This document shows, piece by piece, positions 1-6,861 of a DNA stretch of 15,878 nucleotides (position 1 is the first letter of the stretch; each line of letters begins with the position of its first letter). Origin of the DNA: Sphaerochaeta sp. UBA5849 (GTDB taxonomy: Bacteria > Spirochaetota > Spirochaetia > Sphaerochaetales > Sphaerochaetaceae); contig DJGJ01000044.1 in the NCBI GenBank assembly GCA_002432715.1, positions 1-15,878 of the forward strand, read 5' to 3'. The position numbers were made by a program, and so were the translations under genes. A model generated the notes under the pieces. It had not been told where the DNA came from. It did no database searches and was given only the letters and a program-made list of their open reading frames with translations.

Positions 1-63
1 ATATACTTATTTACTTTTATTATATATATTTATATAGTTTTATCATATATTTTTAAAGAATTC

Positions 64-79
64 ATCAGGTTTTATCAGG
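64..79 (+). repeat. ATCAGG direct repeat upstream of promoter
   Basis: Two copies of ATCAGG begin exactly 10 bases apart (64 and 74), about one helical turn, in the very AT-rich stretch upstream of the -35 box at 96. This could be an activator site or an UP-like region for the exported-protein gene, but two short copies are weak evidence. Apart from this repeat and the promoter, I see no gene in bases 1-128. Confidence 0.25.
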
Positions 80-95
80 ATTTATTTTATATCTA

Positions 96-124
96 TTGAC
101 ATAAGTCTCTAGTTTCAGTATAGT
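96..124 (+). promoter_or_regulatory. Strong sigma-70 promoter for the small exported protein
   Basis: A perfect -35 box TTGACA (96-101), a 17-base spacer and a -10 box TATAGT (119-124) predict a transcript start near 131, about 70 bases before the ATG at 201. The region upstream is extremely AT-rich, which can act as an UP element. This is one of the two best promoter matches in the window. Confidence 0.8.
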
Positions 125-170
125 ACAAGTGTGCTTAGGAAAAAGGCACAGGAAAATACATAACTTGCAC

Positions 171-187
171 CGGAGCGGAAAGCTCCG
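171..187 (+). promoter_or_regulatory. Leader hairpin abutting the ribosome binding site
   Basis: CGGAGC (171-176), loop GGAAA, and GCTCCG (182-187) form a perfect 6-bp stem in the untranslated leader, right before the AAAGGA-like ribosome binding site and the ATG at 201. It could stabilise the messenger, protect its 5' end or tune translation. I looked for a known riboswitch core (cyclic-di-GMP, TPP, FMN) around it and did not recognise one. Confidence 0.5.
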
Positions 188-200
188 AAAGGATCACAAC

Positions 201-731
201 ATGAAAAAGAACATCATAGCCGTACTTCTGGTAATCGCCCTCTCCACCGTAGCAGCCTTCGCAGTCGATCCGACCACTTCAGATTCTTTCCAGGTCACCA
301 CGGCAATCGGCCCTAGCAACCTTGTGAAATTTGCAACTGCAACTGCAACCAATGTTGCCGAGTACAATGCAGCCAGCGATCTGAGCTCTTACTCCATCAA
401 TGGAACCGAAACTGTTGGCACTGCCGGCACTGCAATCGGGTATGTGCTCACCCAGACCAACAACCGTAACGGATACACCCTGAAGCTCAGAGCTGACAAG
501 CTAAATGGCGGCGAGGGTTATGCACTGCTGAACTACTCTGTAGAAATCGGAAGTGCTTTGTACAACACCAGCACAGCCGAAGAGGCAGTAACCATCGACA
601 CCGTTACCGGCATCACCGGCAGGACCGTTTTCGGGTATCCGATCAAGATCCAGCTCAATGCCGTAGATGCCGCAGCTGCAACCGCCGGCAACTACAACGG
701 AACCGTGTATGTAGAATACTACGCAAACTAA
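201..731 (+). CDS. Small exported beta-rich protein, possibly surface or fimbria-like
   Basis: The 176-residue product starts with a clear Sec signal peptide (MKK, hydrophobic core to about residue 18, likely cut after AFA at 21). The mature part, about 155 residues, is rich in Thr, Ala, Asn, Gly and Tyr, has no Cys or Trp, and alternates as expected for beta strands. Its end (GNYNGTVYVEYYAN) resembles the last strand of coat-protein-U or CsuA/B-like pilin domains, where AGxYxGxVxVxY is common; this is only a resemblance. I chose ATG 201 because it gives the signal peptide and follows AAAGGA; an in-frame GTG at 129 lies at the predicted transcript start and would put a charged extension before the signal. 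The gene stands alone, with its own promoter and terminator and codons that look optimised, so an abundant envelope protein is likely. The exact function is unknown. Confidence 0.75.
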   Translation: MKKNIIAVLLVIALSTVAAFAVDPTTSDSFQVTTAIGPSNLVKFATATATNVAEYNAASDLSSYSINGTETVGTAGTAIGYVLTQTNNRNGYTLKLRADKLNGGEGYALLNYSVEIGSALYNTSTAEEAVTIDTVTGITGRTVFGYPIKIQLNAVDAAAATAGNYNGTVYVEYYAN

Positions 732-751
732 CAATACAAACCTGTCTGCCC

Positions 752-787
752 AAGGCCGCCTCTCCCGCAGGTGGCCTTCTCTTTTGT
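752..787 (+). terminator. Rho-independent terminator of the exported-protein gene
   Basis: AAGGCCGCCT (752-761) and AGGTGGCCTT (769-778) form a 10-bp stem with one G-T pair and a 7-base loop, followed by CTCTTTTGTT. It sits 20 bases after the stop codon at 729-731. Confidence 0.85.
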
Positions 788-798
788 TCTCATAGAAG

Positions 799-820
799 GA
801 GGGAGCCTTTTGGCTCCCTC
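799..820. terminator. Hairpin between two facing genes, likely terminator
   Basis: GAGGGAGCC (799-807), loop TTTT, GGCTCCCTC (812-820): a perfect 9-bp stem. It lies 25 bases beyond the stop of the - strand gene ending at 846 and after the + strand terminator. Neither side has an immediate T run (a T-rich stretch starts only about 9 bases to the right on the + strand), so it is a weaker terminator or a backstop against transcripts from both sides. Confidence 0.6.
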
Positions 821-845
821 GTGTATGATTTCTCTTTTTGCATTG

Positions 846-2090
846 TTACTCGGCAGTAAGCAATCGCTTGCACAGCATCTTCAAGCAGTGGAAGGTTGAG
901 TCTGCAGGGATGAAAGCATAGGACTTGGTTCTCTTCAGAACGATACCCTCCACAATCTGTTCTACCGTGTAGAAATTACCCCCGATGCGGTTGTTGTCAT
1001 ACTGGGAGAAGGCACTGGCATAGTAGAGGCTTCTCGTCTCACCCGGCTTTATCAGCACTGTGGTCTCTGCTCCCAGGAGGGCATCGCTGTTTTGAGCATC
1101 CTTGAGGCCGTTGTAGAGATGGTTGGTACCCGATCCGCAGTTCAGTGAATACTGCTGGCTCATCCCACCGCTGTAGAAAGCCCACGGCGTTTCATTTCTC
1201 CCGCCCCAGTCAAAAAGGAAGTTGTTGAAGTTGATCGGAAGCATATCCTCTTCCAGAGCTGCAGGACCAGGGAAGAACGTAAAGTACACCATCTGCTGTC
1301 GCGGGTTGATGACACTCGTCCAACCCAAGTTGGCTGTCCGGGGGACAACACCGGAGATGAAGTCGGTTTTCCCAATCGGAGGCGGGACTTCGGTCAAGTC
1401 GACCGTCCCCCCGCTTTTCAGCGGAGCCTTCTTCCAATCGTCAAATTGGACTTCTGAAACGAGACGGGAAGAAGCCCCGATGAGTTGGTCGTCCCTGCCG
1501 GTTGCCCAGAGATCGGCACTGGCATTGAGCACGCACCCCGACTCCAGGAACGGGGAACCAAGCTCATTATTCCAGGTTGTATTTGCAATGAGGTCCTCTT
1601 GGGCATTGTTGGTGATGAAGAGCGCACTATAATGCACCGGCTGGTTGGGCAACAGCATGTCAATCTTGCGTACCGTCCAACGCGCCTTACGGTTGCGGAC
1701 CATGCTCATCAGCCACACCCCGCCAAACTCCGGGTCGGTTCCATAGCGCTCCACCATCCAGTAGGAAGACGCAGTGAAGCCGCTTTGCTCCTGGGTACCC
1801 TGGTCCGACTCGTAAGCCGGTCCATAGTTGGGAAAGCTGAAGTAGGAACCACTTTTCTGGTAGAGGTAGGGGCTGTTTTTCCAATACTCGGCGTTCTCAT
1901 CGCTGAAAACCGACGTTCCGGTCCCCCGGTAGTGAGGAATGAGGTGTGCATTGAGCCTGCCGCCCTGAGGGGTGATGGCGCTCAGCTCAAGCACCATGCC
2001 GCCTTGGTCTTCAAGCAAGACCCTGATCAAGTCGTTCGACAACACCGTAGCATTGCGGCTCTCCCACAATCTCAGACGACGGATATCCAT
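846..2090 (-). CDS. Cytoplasmic protein of 414 residues, possibly galactose-mutarotase-like fold
   Basis: I do not recognise this protein firmly. It has no signal peptide or membrane segment. The opening (shape 'N-D-L-I-R-V-L-L-E-D-Q-G-G-M-V-L-E-L', about residues 19-36) looks like the first strands of the aldose-1-epimerase / glycoside-hydrolase mutarotase fold, and aromatic-rich stretches (SYFSFPNYGP near 82-91; WNNELGSPF near 169-177) suit a sugar-binding beta-sandwich. An AAGGAG site (2098-2103) lies 7 bases before the ATG, which supports this start. It diverges from the alpha-galactosidase over a 90-bp region with a shared palindrome, so the two are probably co-regulated and this protein may act on galactosides or on released galactose. 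The alternative is a sugar-binding domain protein without catalysis. Confidence 0.5.
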   Translation of the reverse strand: MDIRRLRLWESRNATVLSNDLIRVLLEDQGGMVLELSAITPQGGRLNAHLIPHYRGTGTSVFSDENAEYWKNSPYLYQKSGSYFSFPNYGPAYESDQGTQEQSGFTASSYWMVERYGTDPEFGGVWLMSMVRNRKARWTVRKIDMLLPNQPVHYSALFITNNAQEDLIANTTWNNELGSPFLESGCVLNASADLWATGRDDQLIGASSRLVSEVQFDDWKKAPLKSGGTVDLTEVPPPIGKTDFISGVVPRTANLGWTSVINPRQQMVYFTFFPGPAALEEDMLPINFNNFLFDWGGRNETPWAFYSGGMSQQYSLNCGSGTNHLYNGLKDAQNSDALLGAETTVLIKPGETRSLYYASAFSQYDNNRIGGNFYTVEQIVEGIVLKRTKSYAFIPADSTFHCLKMLCKRLLTAE

Positions 2091-2100
2091 CTCGTTTCTC

Positions 2101-2129
2101 CTTATTCATGGTGTTAAAAACCATATAAT
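2101..2129 (+). promoter_or_regulatory. Probable promoter of the alpha-galactosidase gene
   Basis: A perfect -10 box TATAAT (2124-2129) is preceded at 17 bases by a poor -35 (CTTATT, 2101-2106), giving a start near 2136. The weak -35 hints at a need for activation. On the other strand TATACT (reverse of 2133-2138) is a possible -10 for the divergent gene but has no good -35. An interrupted inverted repeat ATGGT (2108-2112) / ACCAT (2120-2124) overlaps the spacer. Confidence 0.5.
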
Positions 2130-2136
2130 AACAGTA

Positions 2137-2150
2137 TACTGGTACCAGTA
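2137..2150. promoter_or_regulatory. Perfect 14-bp palindrome, candidate operator
   Basis: TACTGGTACCAGTA is an exact palindrome located just after the predicted start of the alpha-galactosidase transcript and inside the promoter region of the divergent gene, so a bound repressor could silence both. The TGGT..ACCA core recalls GntR-type operators; LacI-type sites usually centre on CG, so the LacI gene in this window is not the obvious owner. Confidence 0.55.
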
Positions 2151-2180
2151 ACCGCCGACTTATGCAAGGAGTGCAGATTC

Positions 2181-4535
2181 ATGATTTCCAAGAAAGACAG
2201 ACTGTTCAACCTTTCGACCAAGCATACCACCTATCTGTTTGCAATAACCGAAACCGGTCATCTTGAGCACCTGTATTACGGGAGGCTCCTTTCCAATCCC
2301 ACCATCAGTGTCGATGCCCTTGCAGAAAAGCGAAGCCTGAACATCGGAACCAGCACCGCCTACGACAGCGACCACCCAACACTGTACCTCACAAACCTCT
2401 GTATGGAATATTCTACCATGGGAAAGGGTGACTATCGAGAGTGTTCGGTCAATATTGAATATTCACGGGGTATGCAAACCCTCGACTTCATTGTGAAAAG
2501 CTACCGGATCCTTCCTGGAAAGCCCAGAACCTTCAGCGGACTGCCGGAGTCCTACGGGGACAAGAACACCTGCACCACCTTGGAAATCACCCTGAAGGAG
2601 ACCTGCCTGCCGCTTCGCATGACTCTTACCTACACCATCTTTGAAGACAGTGACGTCATCACCCGAAGGGCGACCATCTACAACGACAGCACCAGCAGCA
2701 TTCGGATCAAGGGCCTTGCCTCGGCCCAGCTCGACCTCGACGCTGATGACTGGAAGCTGGTCACCTTCGATGGAGCCTGGGCCAGAGAGCGATACATGAA
2801 CGAACGTGACCTGCTGCCGGGCATCTACATCAACGATAGCAAAACCGGTGTCTCCAGTGCCGACCACAACCCCTGCATATTCCTCAAGAAGGACGACGGA
2901 CAGTGCATCGGCATGAATCTCATCTACAGCGGGAACCACCGGGAGCTGGTCGAAGTCTCCCCGTATGGGAAGATCAGGGTGATGACCGGAATCAATCCAG
3001 CCACCTTCAGCTGGGAGCTCAGTCCCCAGGACCGGTTCCAGTCCCCTGAAGCGGTACTCACCTACTCCCACCAAGGCATGAACGGAGCAAGTCAAAACTT
3101 CCACCACTTCATCAACAACCACATCGTCAGGGGAACCTGGAAAATGCGTGAGCGCCCGGTACTCATCAACAACTGGGAAGCCACGTACTTCAACTTCAAC
3201 GAGGACAAGCTGCTCAGCCTTGCAAAAGAGAGTGCCGACCTCGGCATCGAGCTCTTCGTCCTCGATGACGGATGGTTCGGCCTGCGCAACGACGACACGA
3301 CCAGCCTCGGCGATTGGACGGTGAACCCGAAGAAACTCCCTTCGGGGCTTGCAGGACTGAGTTTGGAAGTGCACCGCCTCGGGATGATGTTCGGCCTCTG
3401 GGTTGAGCCTGAGATGGTCAGCATCGAGAGCCAGCTCTATAAGAAGCACCCCGATTGGATGATCGCAATCCCCGGCCGCAGGCCGAGTGTCGGACGCAAC
3501 CAGTACATCCTCGACCTGAGCAGGCAGGATGTTCGGGACTACCTGTTCAAGAGCCTTTCCGAGACCTGGCACCTGGCCGATGTGAACTACATCAAGTGGG
3601 ACATGAATCGTGTATTCAGCGATATCTACAGCACCAATGCCGAGATTCGCAACCATGGTGAATTCCTCCACCGGTATGTGTTGGGGCTTTACGACCTGCT
3701 TGGAAAGCTTACTCAGGCGTTCCCCGATGTTCTCTTCGAATCATGCGCAAGCGGAGGAAACCGCTTCGACCTGGGCATGCTCTGCTATATGAGCCAGACA
3801 TGGACCAGCGACAATACCGACGCCCTGTGCAGGCTTTACATCCAGGAAGGAACAAGCTGCGGATACCCCCTCTCGACGATGGGCAGCCATGTCAGTTCAT
3901 CACCCAACCACCAGACGCTCAGAAGAACCGACCTCGAAGCACGGTTCAACGTGGCCGCATTCGGAGTGCTTGGGTATGAGCTTGATGTCACCAAGCTCAA
4001 AAGACAGCAGAAGGAGGCGATCAGGAGCCAAATTGCGTTCTACAAAGCCCATCGGTCACTGCTTCAATATGGGACGTTCACCCGCATCAAGCTGGCAAAC
4101 AGCCACTCCAACCAAGTGGTTTGGGCTGTTGCCAGCCACGACAAGAGTGAGCTGCTCGTACTCTTCGCCCAGAAACTCAACATGCCCAACCCCGGCTCGG
4201 ACAAACTGAGGGTGGAAGCTGTTGATGTGAACGCCGTCTATGAGGTGTTCCCCCGCCAGCAGAAGATCGACATCAAGATGTTCGGCGATCTGCTCAACAG
4301 GGTGAGTCCTGTTCCCATCACTGAAGGAGGCTTTGCCCAGGATACGATCAGCAAGGCCATCTCTCTGGAAAGTGAAATCGAGCACTACCGTGTCAGCGGT
4401 GAGCAGGTAGCCTACGGCGGCATCAAGCTGAACCAGCAGTTCGGCGGCACCGGTTACGATGCCATGACCCGGGTGCTGGGCGACTTCGGCAACAGGATCT
4501 ACATCTTCAAGAAGATCAACCTAGAAAGCAAGTAG
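2181..4535 (+). CDS. Alpha-galactosidase, glycoside hydrolase family 36
   Basis: Hydrolyses alpha-1,6-linked galactose from melibiose, raffinose and related sugars with retention of configuration. The 784-residue length is slightly above the usual 720-750 for this family. The order of parts is as expected: N-terminal beta-supersandwich (about 1-325), (beta/alpha)8 barrel (about 326-650), C-terminal beta domain. DDGWFG starts at D362. The nucleophile is D474 in KWDMNR and the acid/base is D544 in WTSDNTDA; the family motif SCASGGNRFDLGML lies between them. There is no signal peptide, so it works in the cytoplasm on imported sugar. AAGGAG at 2166-2171 with 9-base spacing fixes the start. The stop overlaps the end of the facing oxidoreductase gene by 15 bases. 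No galactoside transporter is adjacent, so one must be elsewhere. The 40 or so residues after 740 are a small C-terminal extension. Confidence 0.95.
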   Translation: MISKKDRLFNLSTKHTTYLFAITETGHLEHLYYGRLLSNPTISVDALAEKRSLNIGTSTAYDSDHPTLYLTNLCMEYSTMGKGDYRECSVNIEYSRGMQTLDFIVKSYRILPGKPRTFSGLPESYGDKNTCTTLEITLKETCLPLRMTLTYTIFEDSDVITRRATIYNDSTSSIRIKGLASAQLDLDADDWKLVTFDGAWARERYMNERDLLPGIYINDSKTGVSSADHNPCIFLKKDDGQCIGMNLIYSGNHRELVEVSPYGKIRVMTGINPATFSWELSPQDRFQSPEAVLTYSHQGMNGASQNFHHFINNHIVRGTWKMRERPVLINNWEATYFNFNEDKLLSLAKESADLGIELFVLDDGWFGLRNDDTTSLGDWTVNPKKLPSGLAGLSLEVHRLGMMFGLWVEPEMVSIESQLYKKHPDWMIAIPGRRPSVGRNQYILDLSRQDVRDYLFKSLSETWHLADVNYIKWDMNRVFSDIYSTNAEIRNHGEFLHRYVLGLYDLLGKLTQAFPDVLFESCASGGNRFDLGMLCYMSQTWTSDNTDALCRLYIQEGTSCGYPLSTMGSHVSSSPNHQTLRRTDLEARFNVAAFGVLGYELDVTKLKRQQKEAIRSQIAFYKAHRSLLQYGTFTRIKLANSHSNQVVWAVASHDKSELLVLFAQKLNMPNPGSDKLRVEAVDVNAVYEVFPRQQKIDIKMFGDLLNRVSPVPITEGGFAQDTISKAISLESEIEHYRVSGEQVAYGGIKLNQQFGGTGYDAMTRVLGDFGNRIYIFKKINLESK

Positions 4536-5645
4536 GGTTGCAATCTCCTCATCCGAGACCTCTTTCTGATAGTGGGAACGCACAAAGCCCAAATGGGCGG
4601 TGCTTCCCACCAGAATGGCCCCCTTCAGCATGCCGTCCTGCACACAATACGCCTCATAGCGATTTCCGTTCCGATTCTTGTGTGCAGGTCCTTCGATGGA
4701 ACCCACACTGACCACATCGAGCCCGTCACCCTTGAAACGGGTGAAGAGCACCGGCGTCTGATACGGTTTCTGCTCACCCAGAAGGTTGGAAACAGCAGTC
4801 TCGGCCATTGCAAGGGCGACGGGTATGATGCCGGGAACCTGGCCTTCATACTCGGCACAGTCACCGATGGCCAGAATGTCGCTGTCGCTGGTTTGCAGGA
4901 ATTGGTTGACCACGATACCGCGATTGGTTTTCAGCCCTGCAGCCTTTGCCAAGGTGATCTCAGGCAATACTCCCAAGGAGAGCAAGAGCGTACGACAGGG
5001 TACTTCATCCTCTCCCTCTGTCACCAAAGCCCTGATATGGCCACCCAGGTCCACCTTCTGTGCCCGGGTCTTCACTCCTTCCTTGATCACCAATCCCTGT
5101 CCTTCCAAGTGCGCCTTGAGGATCGAGGCCCCTTCGGTGTCCAGCTGACGGACGAGAATCCGATCGGCCGCTTCAAGGACGGTTACCTCAAAACCCTTTC
5201 TCTTCACCCAGAGGGCGGTTTCCAGCCCAAGCAACCCACCACCCAGGACAACAACCGGGTTTTCGATGGTATCACTGATATTCTGGGCATCACTGAAAGT
5301 CCTCAGGGCGCAAGCTCCATCGGTACAGGAGAAAATGTCGAGCATGCGCGACCGGCTGCCGGTGGCGATGACCAATTTATCATAGGGAAAAGCTGCAGCT
5401 CCGCTGTAGACCAGTTTTTTGACGGGATCGATGGCTGTGGCTGCACGCTTCTGAAGGTAGGGAGGATCGCTCTTGGCGATCAAATCCTGCAGGGCTTCCT
5501 TGTCGCACAGTGCTTGGGGAAGCAGAACCCGGCTGTAAAAGCCCACCGGTTCCTCACTGAAAAGCTGCACGGACACACCCTTTGCTGCAAGCTTTGCAGC
5601 AACTGTCGCCCCGGCCACCCCGTTTCCGATTACTATCACATTCAT
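4521..5645 (-). CDS. FAD-dependent NAD(P)H oxidoreductase, rubredoxin/ferredoxin reductase-like
   Basis: A 374-residue flavoprotein of the pyridine-nucleotide oxidoreductase class. The FAD-binding fold opens with VIGNGVAG (5-12), a second FAD contact is ATGSRSR (94-100), the NAD(P) Rossmann motif is VVVLGGGLLG (131-140), and DILAIGDCAEY (256-266) holds the FAD ribityl side. No paired redox cysteines (CxxxxC or CxxC) are seen, so electrons probably go to a separate carrier such as rubredoxin, a nitrite-reductase-type partner or oxygen. The length and layout fit NADH:rubredoxin reductase or the N-terminal part of NirB. GGGAGG (5652-5657) sits 6 bases before the ATG. It lies 55 bases after fba on the same strand, with no clear terminator between, and its stop codon overlaps the alpha-galactosidase end on the other strand. 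A direct link to sugar breakdown is not evident; it may help dispose of NADH or oxygen. Confidence 0.85.
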   Translation of the reverse strand: MNVIVIGNGVAGATVAAKLAAKGVSVQLFSEEPVGFYSRVLLPQALCDKEALQDLIAKSDPPYLQKRAATAIDPVKKLVYSGAAAFPYDKLVIATGSRSRMLDIFSCTDGACALRTFSDAQNISDTIENPVVVLGGGLLGLETALWVKRKGFEVTVLEAADRILVRQLDTEGASILKAHLEGQGLVIKEGVKTRAQKVDLGGHIRALVTEGEDEVPCRTLLLSLGVLPEITLAKAAGLKTNRGIVVNQFLQTSDSDILAIGDCAEYEGQVPGIIPVALAMAETAVSNLLGEQKPYQTPVLFTRFKGDGLDVVSVGSIEGPAHKNRNGNRYEAYCVQDGMLKGAILVGSTAHLGFVRSHYQKEVSDEEIATLLAF

Positions 5646-5700
5646 GCTTGGCCTCCCGAATTTCTAGAGGCTAACGCAAGAAGCCCAAGCGTGTCCAGAA

Positions 5701-6858
5701 TCAGATGCCTTCCTTTCGATATCGATCAGCCATCTGCCCAAGACTAACATCCTCTACCAACGAAGCCTTGCCCACACAACCAAATTCGACAATCAGCGAA
5801 CCAACCATTTCCATCACACCCTGCTTCACGGCATTCACCACCGCTTCCGTTGCTTTGTTTGGGATGGTGCCATACATGACGGTATCCATGATAGGAGGAA
5901 AGAAGACACGGGGGTCGAACGCTTCAGGCTTTGCCTTGAGCAGTTGGTACATTTGGTTCAGCCTCGTATCTCCAGTGAGCTCGGGCTTCAGGAGGAAGAG
6001 CTCACGGAGATTTCGGGTGACGGCAAGGCGGATATCAGTATCGACGTTGATCTTACCGATGCCAAGCCTGCCAACTTCCTTAAGTTGTTCCAGCGAAATC
6101 CCATGGGCATTACTGATGGCCCCTCCCAGAGAGTTGATAGCCTCCACCAAGTATGTGGGAACAGTGGAGGATCCGTGACTGACCAATACACCAAAGATGC
6201 CCTCATGCCTCAGGCACTCCTTGATGGCAATCGCAATTTCCTTACGCACTTTGGCATTTTGGCCTTTGTTCGCACCGTGCATCGTCCCGTAACTTATCGC
6301 TAATGCATCGACCTTGGTCTCCTTAAAAAACCTGATGGCATCGAGTGGATGGGTATAAGAGCCATGCTCGGAGAATACATGGTCCTCAACCCCTGAAAGG
6401 ACTCCCAACTCCCCTTCCACCGTCACACCTACTGCATGGGCCAGCTTGACCACCTCACGGGTCAAAGCAATATTCTGTTCCAAGGGGAGTGATGACCCAT
6501 CAATCATAACGGAAGTATACCCACCGTCGATTGCGGCTTTTACACTGTCCAGATCTCTTCCATGATCGAGATGGAGTGCAATGGGTATTGAGGCGTTTTC
6601 AGCTGCAACTTGTACGGCCTTTGCAATATTGGCCGCTCCTTTCCGCTTGTCCTCCAGCGTTGCATGAAAAAAATCCGTGCAACCGCCCATAAAACCATTT
6701 GCAAGGTCCGCACCTTGCAGAATGGCGGGAGAACGGAAGAGATTGTGAATTTGAATAACGGCCTCTGCTTGGGCAACCATATTTACATTGAATGCCCCTT
6801 GGGCATAACCGTAGCGATCGGTGGTTTCGAGTATAGGGCGGAGGGGAATCAAGGGCAT
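5701..6858 (-). CDS. fba: Class II fructose-bisphosphate aldolase
   Basis: Splits fructose-1,6-bisphosphate into dihydroxyacetone phosphate and glyceraldehyde-3-phosphate using a divalent metal, normally zinc. Visible landmarks: HLDHG (96-100) with catalytic D98 and metal ligand H99; EGELGVLSGVED (148-159); metal ligands H194 in YGTMHG and H228 in SHGSSTVP; and the phosphate/substrate loop GIGKINVDTDIR (266-277). These are the canonical fructose-bisphosphate residues; tagatose- or sulfofructose-phosphate cleavage cannot be excluded by eye. At 385 residues it is longer than most (about 285-360), with an extra C-terminal stretch of some 50 residues after about 335. An AGAGG site lies inside the manA stop region, 3 bases after that gene ends, so the two are translationally coupled. 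It is the last sugar enzyme of the operon. Confidence 0.9.
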   Translation of the reverse strand: MPLIPLRPILETTDRYGYAQGAFNVNMVAQAEAVIQIHNLFRSPAILQGADLANGFMGGCTDFFHATLEDKRKGAANIAKAVQVAAENASIPIALHLDHGRDLDSVKAAIDGGYTSVMIDGSSLPLEQNIALTREVVKLAHAVGVTVEGELGVLSGVEDHVFSEHGSYTHPLDAIRFFKETKVDALAISYGTMHGANKGQNAKVRKEIAIAIKECLRHEGIFGVLVSHGSSTVPTYLVEAINSLGGAISNAHGISLEQLKEVGRLGIGKINVDTDIRLAVTRNLRELFLLKPELTGDTRLNQMYQLLKAKPEAFDPRVFFPPIMDTVMYGTIPNKATEAVVNAVKQGVMEMVGSLIVEFGCVGKASLVEDVSLGQMADRYRKEGI

Positions 6859-6861
6859 ACG

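Noticed and set aside
129..200. Upstream GTG start for the exported protein
   Set aside because: It would begin at the predicted transcript start, include the leader hairpin as coding sequence and put about 24 charged residues before a proper signal peptide.
2463..3671. Open frame of 402 codons on the - strand opposite the alpha-galactosidase
   Set aside because: It lies wholly inside a gene with all GH36 catalytic motifs, its product has no recognisable domain and is rich in Val, Gly, Asp and Glu as expected of a frame shadow.
5646..5700. Separate promoter for the oxidoreductase in the 55-base gap
   Set aside because: The best match (TTGGGC, 16 bases, TAGAAA on the - strand) is poor and would start transcription at the ribosome site, leaving no leader.
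4572..5747. Open frame of 391 codons on the + strand opposite the oxidoreductase
   Set aside because: The - strand frame carries complete FAD and NAD motifs; the + strand product shows none and no ribosome site was seen.
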